DNA of 64,000 bases from Stomoxys calcitrans (lineage: Eukaryota; Arthropoda; Insecta; Diptera; Muscidae): assembly GCF_963082655.1 (NCBI RefSeq), contig NC_081553.1, forward strand, positions 48,603,228-48,667,227, written 5' to 3'. Of the stretch, positions 21,758 through 33,506 are shown in pieces. Position numbers and translations under genes: made by a program. The notes beneath the pieces are model-generated. The model made no database searches and had not been told where the DNA came from. It saw only the letters and a program-made list of their open reading frames with translations. How positions within the stretch are numbered: the stretch's first letter is position 1; each line of letters begins with the position of its first letter.

Positions 21758-23492
21758 AAAGTATATGTATTCTGGATCATCTTGATATTCTAAATCGAAC
21801 TAGCCATGTCTGTCCGTCCGTCTGTGGAAATCACGATACACGGTCGAACGCGTAAAGCTAACCGCTTGTAATTTTGTACAGATATTTTTTATTGATGTAG
21901 GTCGGGTAGTAAATTGCAATTGGGCCATATCGGCTCAGATTTGGGTATAGCATCCATATAAACCGATCCCCGGATTTGATTTCTTGAGCCCTTAAAAGCC
22001 TCAATTTTTATCCGATTTGGCTGAAGTTTGGAACAGAGACTTGCGTTATATCTTTCAACAGTCGTGCCAAGTATGGTCCCAATCGGTCTTTAAACAGATG
22101 TAGCCCTCATATAAGCCGATCCCCGGATTTGATTTCTTGAGGCCGTATAAAGCTCAATTTTTACCCGATTTGGTTGAAATTTCGAAAAAAGACTTGTGTT
22201 ATGACTTTCAACATCCATGTCAAGTATGATAGAAATCGGTCTATAAACAGATATAGTTCTTGAGCCCTCAGAAGCATCAATTTTTATCCGATTTGACAGA
22301 AATTTGGCCCAAAATAAAATGTAATGACTTATAACTACAGTGCCAAGTTTTATTTGCATCGATATAGGCCCTCCTAAGTACTGATATCCCGATTGAAATT
22401 TTGCACAAATACTTCTCATTAGTGTAGGTGGGTTGGGATTGTAAATGGGCCAAATCGGTTCATGTTTTGATATAGCTGCCATATAAACCGATCTTGGGTC
22501 TTGTCTTCTTGAGCCTCTAGAGGGCGCAATTCTCGTCCGATTTGACCGTAATTTTGCAAGTGATGTTTTGATATCACTTCGAACAACTGTGCTAAGTATG
22601 GCTTAAATCGGTCCATTTTTTGATGCCATATAGGCCGATCTTGGTTTTTGACTTCTTGAGCCTCTATAGGGCGCAATTCCCGTCCGATTTGACTGAAATT
22701 TTGCACGTGGTGTTTTGGCATCACTTCCAATAATTACGCTAAGTGTAGTTAAAATCTCTCCATTTTTTGATATAGCTTTCATATAAGCCGATCTTGGGTC
22801 TTGACTTCTTGAGTCGCTAGAGGGCGCAATTCTCGTCCGATTTGACTGACATTGTGCACGTGGTGTTTTTTTTATCATTTCCATCAATTGCGGTAAGTGT
22901 GGTTCAAATCGGTCTATTTTTTGTTATAGCTGCCATATAAGCCGATCTTGGGTCTTGACTTCTTGAGCCTCTAGAGGGCGCAATTCTTGTCCGATTTGAC
23001 TGAAATTTTGCATGGGGTGTTGTGTTATGACTTCCAAGAACTGTGCTTAGTATGGCGCAATTCGGTACATAACCTGATATAGCTGCCATATAAGCCGATC
23101 TGGTATATTGACTTCTTGAGCCTCTAGAGGACGCAATTCTCATCCGAGCTTCTCTCACGACGTTTGACATTTGTCTCCAATATGGTCTGAATCGATCTTT
23201 AGCTTGATACAGCGCCCATATAAACCCATCTCCCGATTTTGCTTCTTGAACCCCTACAAGGCGCAATTTTTAACCGATTGAACTGAAATATTACACAATG
23301 ACTTCTCAATGTTCAGCATTCATTTATTGTCCGAATCGGACTATAACTTGATATAGCTCCAATAGCACAACAGGTCTTATTAAATTTTCTTTGATTGCCT
23401 AAACAGAGATACTGCGCATTGAACTCGACAAATGCGATCTATGGTGGAGGGTATATAAGATTTGGCCCGGCCGAACTTAGCACGATCTTACT
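21745..23492 (+). repeat. Family A-related element
   Basis: Leader (CCATAAAGTATATGTATTCT, CCATGTCTGTCCGTCCGTCT), then diverged units with ATATAAACCGATCCCCGGAT and CTTTCAACAGTCGTGCCAAG. From about 22400 come standard family A units (CTCTAGAGGGCGCAATTC, CACGTGGTGTTTT). The right end is GGTGGAGGGTATATAAGA, TTGGCCCGGCCGAAC, ATCTTACTTGTTT at about 23492. It appears to be a mosaic of two unit subtypes, one after the other. Minus-strand open frames of 82-130 codons here are repeat-derived. Confidence 0.8.
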
Positions 23493-24345
23493 TGTTTCAA
23501 TATTAAAAGTTTTTTCGAGCGGTGCTCTAAAATTTTCGCCTTCACCCCCGCTTTCTATCTCATCATCTCATCCATGTCAAACACCACAAGAGTGCTGGTG
23601 TAGCAGATTGCCTGGTTATCATATACACATTACAATAATGCCGCGCTAGTAACGTGCAAGATTTTTTCCAAACCGTTACTGCCTTCCCGCTGATGGTTGC
23701 ATCAGTAATAAAGTAGGTTGCCATGTATCGTGTGGTCGAGGAAGTGGCAACTGCACCACGATGTGTGATGCAAAGGCATCTTGGCTTTTCGTGCCGTTAC
23801 AAATTATGACGATGCATCGTCATCCACCAAAGCTGCCATTGTAAAAGTTGTAAAATTGCTCTTGGACCCCAGCAGCAGCAACATACATAGATTGTAACAT
23901 TTCCCGTAGATGTCACGTACTCGGGCACGTACAAATCTGACAAACATTCAACTTGGCAAATAAGAGTGCTACCATCAAGAAGAAGAAACACAGACAAAAA
24001 AAAACCGCATTGGCACATACGTATCACTGGATATGGAAGAAATTTAGGAATAAAGAAACAAGCAGGCATGCATCTGCATGAGACGTCGAATGGTGTTGTG
24101 TGTGGTGTGCTCATACAAATGTTGGGTATTTGTCACGCGCTACGGTGTTGATTCAATCCTCTGATGGATTGTTTGCTGATGCATTCACATTCGATTAGTT
24201 CGCATGACGTAAGCATTGATTAAAAAAAAACCAACACAAGACAGAGATAGGACACGAAGGTTTTTTTTAGAAGGCTTTAAGGAGCATAAAATAAAAATAA
24301 TTAAAATAGAATAAAGTATTTAATTTGTTATGGCTTGTTAGATCC
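23493..24345. other. Gene-free unique-looking stretch
   Basis: No gene is supported. Frames at 23797-24114 (minus) and 23966-24151 (plus) overlap on opposite strands and show no known domain. No repeat family from this window is recognisable here. Confidence 0.5.
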
Positions 24346-24348
24346 GTT

Positions 24349-24551
24349 TGCAAATTTTTGTCCAAGAACATTCCACTACTGAACAGGGGCAAACTTCTTA
24401 CATATCAAGGAGTGCAGTCCGATTCAAGTTTGCGCTCAACGATAAGGGGGCCTCCATTTTTTATAGCCGAGTCTGACCGGCGTGCCCGACACCTCTTTGG
24501 AGAGAAGTTTTTATATGGCATAATACCTCACAAATGTTGCTGGCATTAGGA
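24349..24551 (-). repeat. tRNA-derived SINE, body and tail, head missing
   Basis: Minus-strand copy with GAACATTCCACTACTGAACA, CCGATTCAAGTTTGCGCTCA and CACCTCTTTGGAGAGAAG, ending at CAAATGTTGCTGGCATTAGG. The tRNA-like head, with the A and B boxes, is absent. A family C element follows immediately at 24552. Confidence 0.8.
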
Positions 24552-25586
24552 CCCATTGATAAGTATACCGATCGACTCAGAATCACTTTCAGATTCGATT
24601 TGGCTATGTCCGTCTGTCTGTCCATGTTAATTTGTGTACAAAGTACAGGTCGCACTTTTCATCCGATCGTCTTTATATTTGGTACAGGCATGTTTTTTGG
24701 CCTAGAGACGAAGCCTATTAAAATTGGAAAAAATCGGTTCAGATTTAGATATAACTGTCATATATATATATCGCCCGATTTTAACTTCTAAAGTCATAGC
24801 AAGCGCATGTATTGACCCAACTTGCCAAAAATTTTGCAAAACATTTTCCTAGACGACTGCCCCAGTATTTGTGGAGTTTGCTCGAAATCGGTTCAGATTT
24901 GGACAAAGCTCCGATATATATGTTAGTCCGATTTGCAGAATTATTGCAATAAAATGGTCATTTGTTAACCGTTTCTCTCGAAATTTGACAGGAGAGGTTT
25001 CTTCTTGACTCCCAATATTACTGGTGAATTTCATGAAAATTGGTTCAGATTGAGATATAGCTCTCATATATATATATCGCCCGATTTTAAATCCTAGAGC
25101 CACTGCATGCATATTTATTGACCAATCTTGCCAAAATTTTGCAAAACGCTTTCCTCAATGACTACCACAATATACATAGAGTTTGGTCAAAATCGGTTCA
25201 TATTTAGATATAGCTCCCATATATATGTTCGTCCGATTTGCAGTAATATTGCAATAAAATGGTCTTTTGTTAACCGATTCTCTCGAAATTTGACAGGAAG
25301 GATTTTTTTACGACTTTTGACATTACTGGTGAATTTAATGGAAATCAGCTCAGATTTAGATATAGCTGTCATATATATATATATCGCCCGATTTTACTCC
25401 TAGAGCCACTGCAAGCACATTTATTGACCAATCTTGCCAAAATATTGCACAACGCTTTCCTGGATGACTACCACAATATACATAGAGTTTGGTCAAAATC
25501 GGTTCAGATTTAGATATAGCTCCCATATATATGTGCGACAAATTTTAGGTAATTTGCCATAATATTGTCATTTGTCAACTGTAGTT
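24552..25586 (+). repeat. Family C element
   Basis: Units of about 165-300 bp with TCAGATTTAGATATAGCTCC, CATATATATGTTCGTCCGAT, TTGCAGTAATATTGCAATAA and GTTAACCGATTCTCTCGAAA. The leader near 24555-24620 holds ATAAGTATACCGATCGACTC and TGTCCGTCTGTCTGTCC. It abuts a family B element at about 25587. The related copy in reverse orientation is at 35405-36722. Confidence 0.8.
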
Positions 25587-27898
25587 TTTATACCCATCAC
25601 CGAAGGATGGGGGTATATTCATTCTGTCATTCCGTTTGCAACACATCGAAATATCCATTTCCGACCCTATAAATTATATATATTCTTGATCAGCGTAAAA
25701 ATCTAAGACGATCTAGCCATGTCCGTCCGTCTGTCCGTCTGTCTGTTGAAATCAAGCTACAGTCTTCAAAAATTGAGATATTGAGCTGAAACTTTGCACA
25801 TATTCTTTTTTTGTCCATAAGCAAGTTAAGTTCGAAGATGGGCTATATCGGAATATATCTTGACTTAGCCCCCACAGCCCCCGATCCGCCGATATAGGGT
25901 CTTAGTCCAATAAAAGCCACATTTATTATCCGATTTTGCTGAAATTTAAGACAGTGAGTTTTGTTAGGCCCTTCGACATCCTTCGTCAATTTGGACCAGA
26001 TTCGTCCATATTTGGTTATAGCTGCCATATAGATCGATCCTCCGATTTGGGGTCTTAGGTCCATAAAAGCAACATTTATAATCCGAGTTTGCTGAAATTT
26101 GGGATAGTGAGTTGAGTAAGGCCCTTCCGCATCCTTCGTCAATTTGGACCAGATTCGTTCAGATTTGGAAATAGCTGCCATATAGATCGATCCTCCGATT
26201 TAGGGTCTTAGGCCCATAAAAGCCACATTTATTATCCGATTTCGCTGAAATTTTGGGCGAAAGTTGTGTTAGGCCCTTCGACATCCTTCGTCAAATTGGC
26301 TTAGATCGGTCTAGATTTGGATATAGCTGCCATATAGACCGATCTTCCGATTTAGGGTCTTAGGCCCATAAAAGGCGCATTTATGTTGCGTTTATGAGTT
26401 GTGTTAGGCCCTTCGACATCTTGCTTCAATTTGACCCAGATCAGATAGATTTTGATATAGCTGCCATATAGACCGATCTCTCGATTTAAGGTTTTGGGTC
26501 CATAAAAAACGCATTTATTGTCCGATGTCGCCGAAACTTGGGGCAGTGAGTTGTGTTAGACCCTTCGACATCCTTCGTCAATTTGGCTCAGATCGGATCA
26601 GGTTTGGATATAGCGGCCATATAGACTGATCTCTCGATTTTAGGACTTGGGCCCATAAAAGGCGCATTTGTTGTCCGATGTCGCCGAAATTTGGGGCAGC
26701 GAGTTGTGTTAGGCCCTTCGACATCCTTCTTCAATTTGACTCAGATTGGTTCAGATTTGAATATAGCTGCCATATAGATCAATCTCTCGATTTAATGTTT
26801 TGGTCCCATAAAAAGCGCATGTATTGTCCGATGTCGCCGAAATTTGGGGCAGCGAGTTGTGTTAGGCCCTTCGACATCCTTCTTCAATTTGGACCAGATT
26901 CGTCCAAATTTGGATATAGGTGCCATATAGACCGATCTTCCGATTTAGGGTCTTAAGCCCATAAAAGGCGTATTTATTGTCCGATGCCGCGAAATTTGGG
27001 ACAGTGTGTTATGTTAAGCCCCTTGACATACTTCTGCAGTATGGCACAGATCGGTCCAGATTTGGATATAGCTGCCATATAGACCGATCTATCAGTTTTA
27101 GGTTTTGGGGCCATAAAAAGCGCATTTATTGTCCGATGTCGTCGAAATTTGGGGCAATGAGTTGTGTTAGGCCCTTCGACATCCTTCTTCAATTTGACTC
27201 AGATCGATTTAGATTTGGATATAGCTGCCATAAAGACCAAACTCTCGATTTAAAGTTTTGGGCCCATAAAAGGGGCATTTATTGTCCGATGTTGCCGAAA
27301 TTTGAGACAGTGTGTTAAGTTAAGCCCCTTGACATACTTCTGCAATATGGCATAGATCGGTACAGATTTGGATATAGCTGCCTTATAAACCGATCTATCA
27401 GTTTGAGGTTTTGGATCCATAAAAGGCGCATTTATTGTCCGATATTGCCGATATTTGAGACGGAGAGTTAAGTTAAGCCCCTCCACATATTTCTGCAATG
27501 TGGTCTAGATCGATCAAGATTTGCTTATAGTTGCCATATAAACCGATTACTCGATTTAAAATCCTGACCCCCAAAAAGGTGCATTTTTAATCCGATTTAA
27601 CTAAAATTTGACACAGTGACTTATGTTAGGCTTTTTGACATCCATGTTGTATATGGATCAAATCGGTTTATTTTCAGATATACCTCTAAAAAGACCAATA
27701 TTTTGTTATACACCATTGAACAATGACTTGTACCTATTAGTATTTGGTCCAAGAAGCAACATATTTCGATATGGCTGCTATAGGGTATATACGGTATGCA
27801 TTTTTTACCAGATTTTGATGAAAGGTGGTTTACATATATATCCGAGGTGGTGGATATCCAAAGTTCGGCCCGGTCGAACTTACGCCTTTTTACTAGTT
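25587..27898 (+). repeat. Family B element, near full length
   Basis: Left hairpin ATACCCATCACCGAAGGATG then GGGGGTAT, and a leader with GTCATTCCGTTTGCAACAC and GTCCGTCCGTCTGTCCG. It then has about twelve units of roughly 155 bp with GCCATATAGACCGATCTC, CCATAAAAGGCGCATTTATT, GTCCGATGTCGCCGAAATTT and GTTAGGCCCTTCGACATCC. The right end is GAGGTGGTGGATATCCAAAG, TTCGGCCCGGTCGAAC, TTTTTACTAGTTA. The end architecture is the same as families A and C. Frames such as 26678-26956 and 26977-27318 are artefacts of the repeat. Confidence 0.85.
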
Positions 27899-28037
27899 AC
27901 AATTTGAACATATTTGCTCGTCGAGGTCCATCATAATTGGTTCAGAATTGAATATAGGTTCCACATTGTACTTATTGGGTAGGTGTAGGATATTATACAG
28001 TCGGCACTGTTCGACTTTTGCCCTTCCTTACTTGTTT
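27899..28037 (+). repeat. Solo right end of a satellite-bearing element
   Basis: Contains TCGTCGAGGTCCATCATAAT, GGTAGGTGTAGGATATTATA, GTCGGCACTGTTCGACTTTT and CCTTCCTTACTTGTTTTT. It resembles, in reverse, the start of the family C element at 35405 (AAGGAAAGGCAAAAGTC, GGTGCCGACTTTATAATACC). No units are attached. Confidence 0.6.
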
Positions 28038-29046
28038 TTATACATATTCTTAAGTGTATCGCTTTTTTTACTTATTTTCATTCTATATCTCTTTCAGGTA
28101 ATTAAATGTACTACTGGAAGCTTCAATCTATTATTATTAACGTCTTTGGTAAGCAACTTTTCTGTAATTTTCATAGATATTCGCTATTTAAAGAAAAACC
28201 ATGTCCTTTGATTGATTATAGTCTGCCCATACCAATTACTATTTAATTTTCTATAAATAGTGCAGACAACTGGACTAAATCCAAGTCTAATATCCATCAA
28301 ACCACCATAGCCAACCATAATTGTGTGTCTGCTTTGTGGCCCATTAGTAGGCCATCATCTATACTTTGAGTGTTTTAATAGCTGCCCGACGGTCTCGCTA
28401 TTGTGATGGTGGTAAATAAAAGACAGAACAAATAAAAAAGCTGCTTCAATTTAACGAATGTGTCAGCGACACTTTTTGTTGTTGTTGTTGTTGTTACCAC
28501 TGCCTTGTCTATTTATCATATGGGGGCTTCGATTGAGAAGCTTCTGTTGCCATAGGTGGTATTATTGCCACTTCTAGTCTTTGTTCCTTTATGACGCATT
28601 ACGCCAAGAGGTGTGTTTTTTGTTTGTTTATTTTTTATTGTTTTCCAAATTTTTTTTGTTTTTCTATTTATTTGTTTCTCTAGACATATATAGTAATGAA
28701 ATTGAATTGATCTTGAATGATAGTCATATGTGGGGATATACATTTACTTTTGTGTTTGTTGACACTAAATTGAAATAAGTCAAATTAGAATGTCCCCAGT
28801 CTGTGTCTAAAAGGAAAAAAAACAACAACAACAAAAATTGAAGATAATCAAATAATTAGCTTAGCTAATGACATATTGAATAAAAGGAAGGTACGTATGT
28901 GACATACCTACCCACCCACCCACCCACTGCTTTGTCCATTTTAATTTTAGCAATTATCATAATTTTGTTGTCATACTGTGAAATTTGTCACAATGTCAAT
29001 GTAGGCCAAATGTATCAAATGACCCTGTAATTTATATTATTATTAT
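28038..29046. other. Gene-free AT-rich stretch with microsatellites
   Basis: No gene is supported. It contains a (GTT)n run near 28480-28497, a (CCCA)n run at about 28911-28926 and an (ATT)n run near 29035-29050. Small open frames on both strands (28516-28743, 28581-28778) overlap each other and are low-complexity. Confidence 0.55.
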
Positions 29047-29500
29047 TATTATACCCACCACCATAGGATGGGGAATATACTAATCTAGTCATTCTGTTTG
29101 TAACAGCTCGAAATATTCATCTAAAACCCTATAAAGTATAGATATTCTTCATCCTGTCGATGTTCTGAGTCGATCTAGCGATGTGCGTCCGTCCGTCTGT
29201 CAAAATCACGATAGCGGTGGAACGCGAAAAGCTAGCCGCTTCAAATGTTGCACAGATACTAAATATCGATGTAGGTCGTTGAGGATTACAAGTGGCCTAA
29301 GTCGGTTCAGATTTAGATATAGCTCCCATATAAATCGAATCGATTTTTGTCCGATTTGGCTGAAATTTTGCATGTGGTGTTTCGTTATGACTTCCAACAA
29401 CTATGCTAAGTACGGTTTGATTCGGTCTATATCCTGATATAGCTCCCATATTATCCGATCTCCCGATTTGACTTCTTGAGCCCTTACAACCGCAATTTTG
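29047..29500 (+). repeat. Family A element, short copy
   Basis: Left end ATACCCACCACCATAGGATG, leader with AGTCATTCTGTTTGTAACAG, then about one and a half units (CCGATTTGGCTGAAATTTTG, TTCGTTATGACTTCCAACAA, CGATCTCCCGATTTGACTTC). It runs into a family D end at about 29500 without its own right end. Confidence 0.75.
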
Positions 29501-30400
29501 TGATTGTTTGTTTGTAAATTTGTTTGTTCCGTATAGACTCAAAAACGGCTGAACCAATTTCTTTGAAATTTTTACAGATTGTGGGGAGTGGTCCGGAAGG
29601 AGCAATAGGCTATATAATTTTTTGATATCTTAAGAGGGCGGACCCTCCCCCTCACCCCTAAAGTACCACCAAAAAATGAAAGTGGACCGTTCGGAACAGT
29701 ATGGGACTCAAATGAAAGGTAATCGGGAGTAGAATACAAATTTGATATGAAAATTTGGGTCCAGGTACCAAGGGGGCTGCCCCGACCCCAAAATCCCTTT
29801 AAATTGGCATTTGGACGATAATGACAATATGGAACTCAAATGACAATAAGGGACTCAAAGGGACTAGGGAGTAGATTACGAAAATGGCCAGGAAGGAGGA
29901 ATGGGCTATATAATTTGTTGACAATGGAAGGGGGCAGACCTTCCCCCGTTACCCCAAAAACACCACCCAAAATCAAGGTTGATCGATAGAGACAATATGG
30001 GTATCAAATGAAAGGTATTGGAGAGTAGAATACAAATATGGTACTTAAACTTGGGTCCAACAAACCCGGGGGCCACTCCAACCCCAAAAGTTCCCCAAAC
30101 AGAAATATTGAACATTCCGCCCAATATGGGCCTCAAATGAAAGGTATTCGGGAGAAGATCTCGAATATGACATAAAAAATTATGTCTAAGTAATTGCGGG
30201 TCGCCCCACCCCCAAAAAACCCCCAAAAGGGGAATTTCATTCGATCATAGCTACATAAGACTCAAACGAAAGTTATTTGGGGGTGGATTACGAATATGAC
30301 ATTAAACTTTGTGTTGAAGAATATAGGTAATGCTTTAACTCCTAAAATCGACTCCAATAGGTTATTTGACCAATTAAAACAACGGGGGATCAAGTGCTAG
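29501..30400 (+). repeat. Family D array
   Basis: Starts with the family D end (GTTTGTTCCGTATAGACTCA, AAAACGGCTGAACC), then units with GGGACTCAAATGAAAGGTAA, GGGAGTAGAATACAAATTTG and GGTCCAGGTACCAAGGGGGC. It fades out near 30400, just before the RTE-like LINE. Confidence 0.8.
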
Positions 30401-30439
30401 ATATTTTTGAGTGGAGTGCGTCATTCAAATTTGTGCCCA

Positions 30440-32180
30440 TTCCCCGACGAAAGACAAAGACGAGCAGACCAAGGATATTTTCTACAAGCGCCTAGAGAGA
30501 GAATAAGACCGCTGCCCCACCCATGATATTAAAATCTTTCTGGGAGATTTTAATGCGAAGATAGGGAAGGAAGACATTTTTGGTCCAACAGTCGGAAAGT
30601 TTAGCCTCCACGAGGTAATGTCCAGTAATAGGTAAAAGCTGAAAGATTTCGCCACAGCAAAAAAAAAATGGTAGTTAGCAACACCAGACTTCAATATAAA
30701 AATATTCACAAAGCCACATGGCTGTCACCCGATCAAAACACGAGAGACCATCTTGATCACGTTGTGATAGATGGAAGGCATTCATCCAGCGTGTTAAATG
30801 TGCGATCGATCCATGGAGCGAATATAGATTAGCATCATTACTCTGTTGCAGCGAAGGATCACACCCGTTTGAATATGGCGAGGAAAGTACGATCTGACAC
30901 TGCACGGAAGCTGGACATTGAAAAGCTGCAAACACATCAAATCGCAGCGGCATACTCCACTCGACAGACCAAACTGCTTGATGAAAGCACTCCTTGTTCC
31001 GATGACAAAATGACGCAGTGGCAAACTATTGCCCACTCCATGGAAAATGCAGCGAAATCCGTACTTGAGTGCCGGAAGCCTCCTCCGAGAAACTCATGGT
31101 ACGACCAAGAGTATCGAGATGCTACTGAAGCCAAGAATGCGGCATAGAGAGCAACCCTGCAATCAGTAGCAATGCGCCAGATGAAGGAGAGGTATCGGGA
31201 AAAAAGGAGAGAGGAGAAACGTCTATTCCGCAGAAAGAAAAAGGAAATGGAAAGACGTGAGTGTTAGCGAATTTAGATGTACAGGAGTCAGAATGAAGTT
31301 CGGAAATTCTACCAAAGAATTAAACATCGAACCGATGGCTTTGGTGCAGGCACATCCTCCTGCAGAGACAAAGAAGGAAATCTGGTAACTGAGACAGATA
31401 ACATGCTGAGGATATGGAAAGAACATTTTACCCAACTGCTAGTGTCCGACACCGTAGCGCAGTGGTTAGTATGTCCGCCTATGACGCTGAACGCCTGGGT
31501 TCAAATCCTGGCGAGACCATCAGAAAAAATTTTCAGCGGTGGTTTTCCCCTCCTAATGCTGGCAACATTTGTGGGGTACTATGCCATGTAAAACTTCGCT
31601 CCAAAGAGGTGTCGCACTGCGGCACGCCGTTCGGACTCGGCTATAAAAAGGAGGCCCCTTATCATTGAGCTTAAACTTGAATCGGACTGCACTCATTGTT
31701 ATGTGAGCCCTGTTGTTTGCCCCTGTTCCTTAGTGGAATGTTCATGGGCAAAATTTGCAAAAAAATTTACATTTTGCTACTGTCCGACGTTGGCGGTGAA
31801 GAGGATACCGCAGAACCAATCCCTGATGATGGTATAGAATGTTTACCACCTAGTCAGAATGAGGTCCAAGTAGCAGTGACCCGACTAAAGAACAACAAGG
31901 CAGCAGGAGCCGACGGGTTACCCGCTAAACTATTTAAGATCGGAGGCGACACGCTGATAAGGCGTTTGCATCAGCTTATCTACGCAATCTGGCTAGAAAA
32001 ACGCATACCCGATGCTGAGGTTCCACAGCATACTATGTCCCGTACACAAGAAAGGAGACAAGACGGAATGTGTCAACTACAGAGGAATAAGTCTCCTCCC
32101 CATCGCATACAAGATACTCTCGAGCGTACTGTGTGAAAGATTAAAACCTGAAGTCAATGAGATAATTGGCTGCTTTAGAC
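30440..32180 (+). pseudogene. RTE-like LINE fragment: endonuclease part plus RT N-terminus, split by a SINE
   Basis: On the + strand, frames give HDIKIFLGDFNAKIGKEDIF (about 30525-30585, the apurinic endonuclease GDFNAK block), then ATWLSPDQNTRDHLDHVVID (the LDHVVID block), an RT-adjacent linker (30869-31147 and 31277-31440), KNNKAAGADGLPAKLFK (near 31890-31940), and LCPVHKKGDKTECVNYRGIS (about 32030-32090), the start of the RT palm. Sequence stops matching at about 32180, before the catalytic Asp pair. Several stops and frameshifts are present. The SINE at 31451-31774 splits it. The family call (RTE/BovB-like) rests on the HKKGD.xxxNYRGISL block and is fairly sure. Confidence 0.85.
31451..31774 (+). 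mobile_element. tRNA-derived SINE, complete copy with target-site duplication
   Basis: The head resembles a tRNA gene: A box GTAGCGCAGTGGTTAG and B box GGTTCAAATCC. The body contains AAACTTCGCTCCAAAGAGGT and GCCGTTCGGACTCGGCTATA. The tail is TTCCTTAGTGGAATGTTC, then GGGCAAAATTTGCAAAAAAA. It sits inside the RTE-like LINE and is flanked by a 14-bp duplication with one mismatch (TGCTAGTGTCCGAC at 31437-31450, TGCTACTGTCCGAC at 31775-31788). This gives the exact element ends and shows that it moved after the LINE arrived. Confidence 0.93.
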
Positions 32181-32319
32181 AAGAATCAATCAAGAATCAT
32201 CAAGACGAAACGCGTCCCACTGTGGTTGGTGTGTGTTGCTATGTTTGGCTTTCCTTTTCCATTTGCATCTCCGATCATTGAGCTCGTCTCGAAAGAGAAA
32301 CAAACAAAAAATTGTAAAA
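32181..32319. other. Short unassigned spacer
   Basis: Sequence between the end of the LINE similarity and the first family A unit. It contains near-repeats of CAAGAATCAATCAAGAATCA and no recognisable feature. Confidence 0.5.
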
Positions 32320-33506
32320 TTTAATGATCTCGCCCAATTCTTATCCGATTTAGTTGAAATTTGGCATGACGTGTTTCGTTATGACTTCCAAAAAATGTGA
32401 TAAGTATGGTTTAAATCGGTCCATAACCCGATATAGCTGCCATATAAACTAATCTTGGGTCTTGACTTCTTGAGCCTCTAGAGTGCGCAATCCTTATCCG
32501 ATTGGAATGAAATTTCGCACGACGTACTTTGTTATGATATTCAACAACTGTGTCAAGTATGGTTCAAATCGGTTCATAACCTGATATAGCTGCCATATAA
32601 ACCGATCTTGAATCTTGATTTCTTGAGCCACTAGAGGGCGCAAATCTTATCTGTATGGAATGAAATTTTGCACGACGTGTTTCGTTACGATATCCAACAA
32701 CTGTGCCAAGTATGGTTCAAATTGGTCCATAACCTGATATAGCTGCCATATAAACCGATCTGGGGACTTGATTTCTTGAGCTTCTGGAGGACTTAATTCC
32801 TATCCTATTATGACTTTCAACAACTGTGCCAAATAAGGTTCAAATCGGTTCATAACCTGATATAGCTGCCATATAAACCGATCTGGGATCTTGACTTCTT
32901 TAGCCAATAGAAGGCGCAATTCCTATCCGATTTGAATGATATTTTGCATGACGTCCCCTGATCTGGGGACTTGACTTCTTGAGCCTCTAGAGAGCGCAAT
33001 TCTTATCCTATTGCAATAAAATTTTGCTCGTCGTGTTGTGTTATGATATTCAACACCTGTGTCAAATTAGGTTCAAATCGGTTCATAACCTGATATAGCT
33101 GCCATATAAACCGATCTGCTATCTTGACTTCTTGAGCTTCTAGAGGTCGCAATTATTATCCGATTTGCCTGAGTCTTTGTACGACGGATTCTCTCATGAC
33201 CATCAACATACGTGTTTATTATGGTCTGAATCGGTCTATAGTCTGATACAGCTCCCATATAAATCGATCTCTCTATTTTACTTCTTGAGCCCCCAAAGGG
33301 CGCAATTCTTTTTCGAATTGGCTGACATTTTACTCAGGTCTCCAACATTTAATTTAATATCTTGATATCGCTCTAATAGCAGAGCAAATCTTTTTTTTAC
33401 CTTTTTTGCCTAAGAAGAGATGCGGGGAAAACAACTGGACAAATGCGATCCATGATGGAGGGTATATAAGATTCGGCCCGGCCGAACTTTGCACGCTTTT
33501 ACTTGT
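32320..33506 (+). repeat. Family A element, left end missing
   Basis: About six 153-bp units (GATATAGCTGCCATATAAAC, CTCTAGAGTGCGCAATCC and variants), the single-copy right-hand module (CATCAACATACGTGTTTATT, AAATCGATCTCTCTATTTTA) and the right end (GGAGGGTATATAAGATTCGG, CCCGGCCGAACTT, CTTTTACTTGTTTT). Confidence 0.85.

Noticed and set aside
26678..27498. Frames with KFGAASCVRPFDILLQF-type and similar repeats
   Set aside because: They are family B satellite units read through on both strands.
31451..31530. Functional tRNA gene
   Set aside because: A and B boxes are present, but the cloverleaf is not intact and the same head recurs at the front of each SINE copy.
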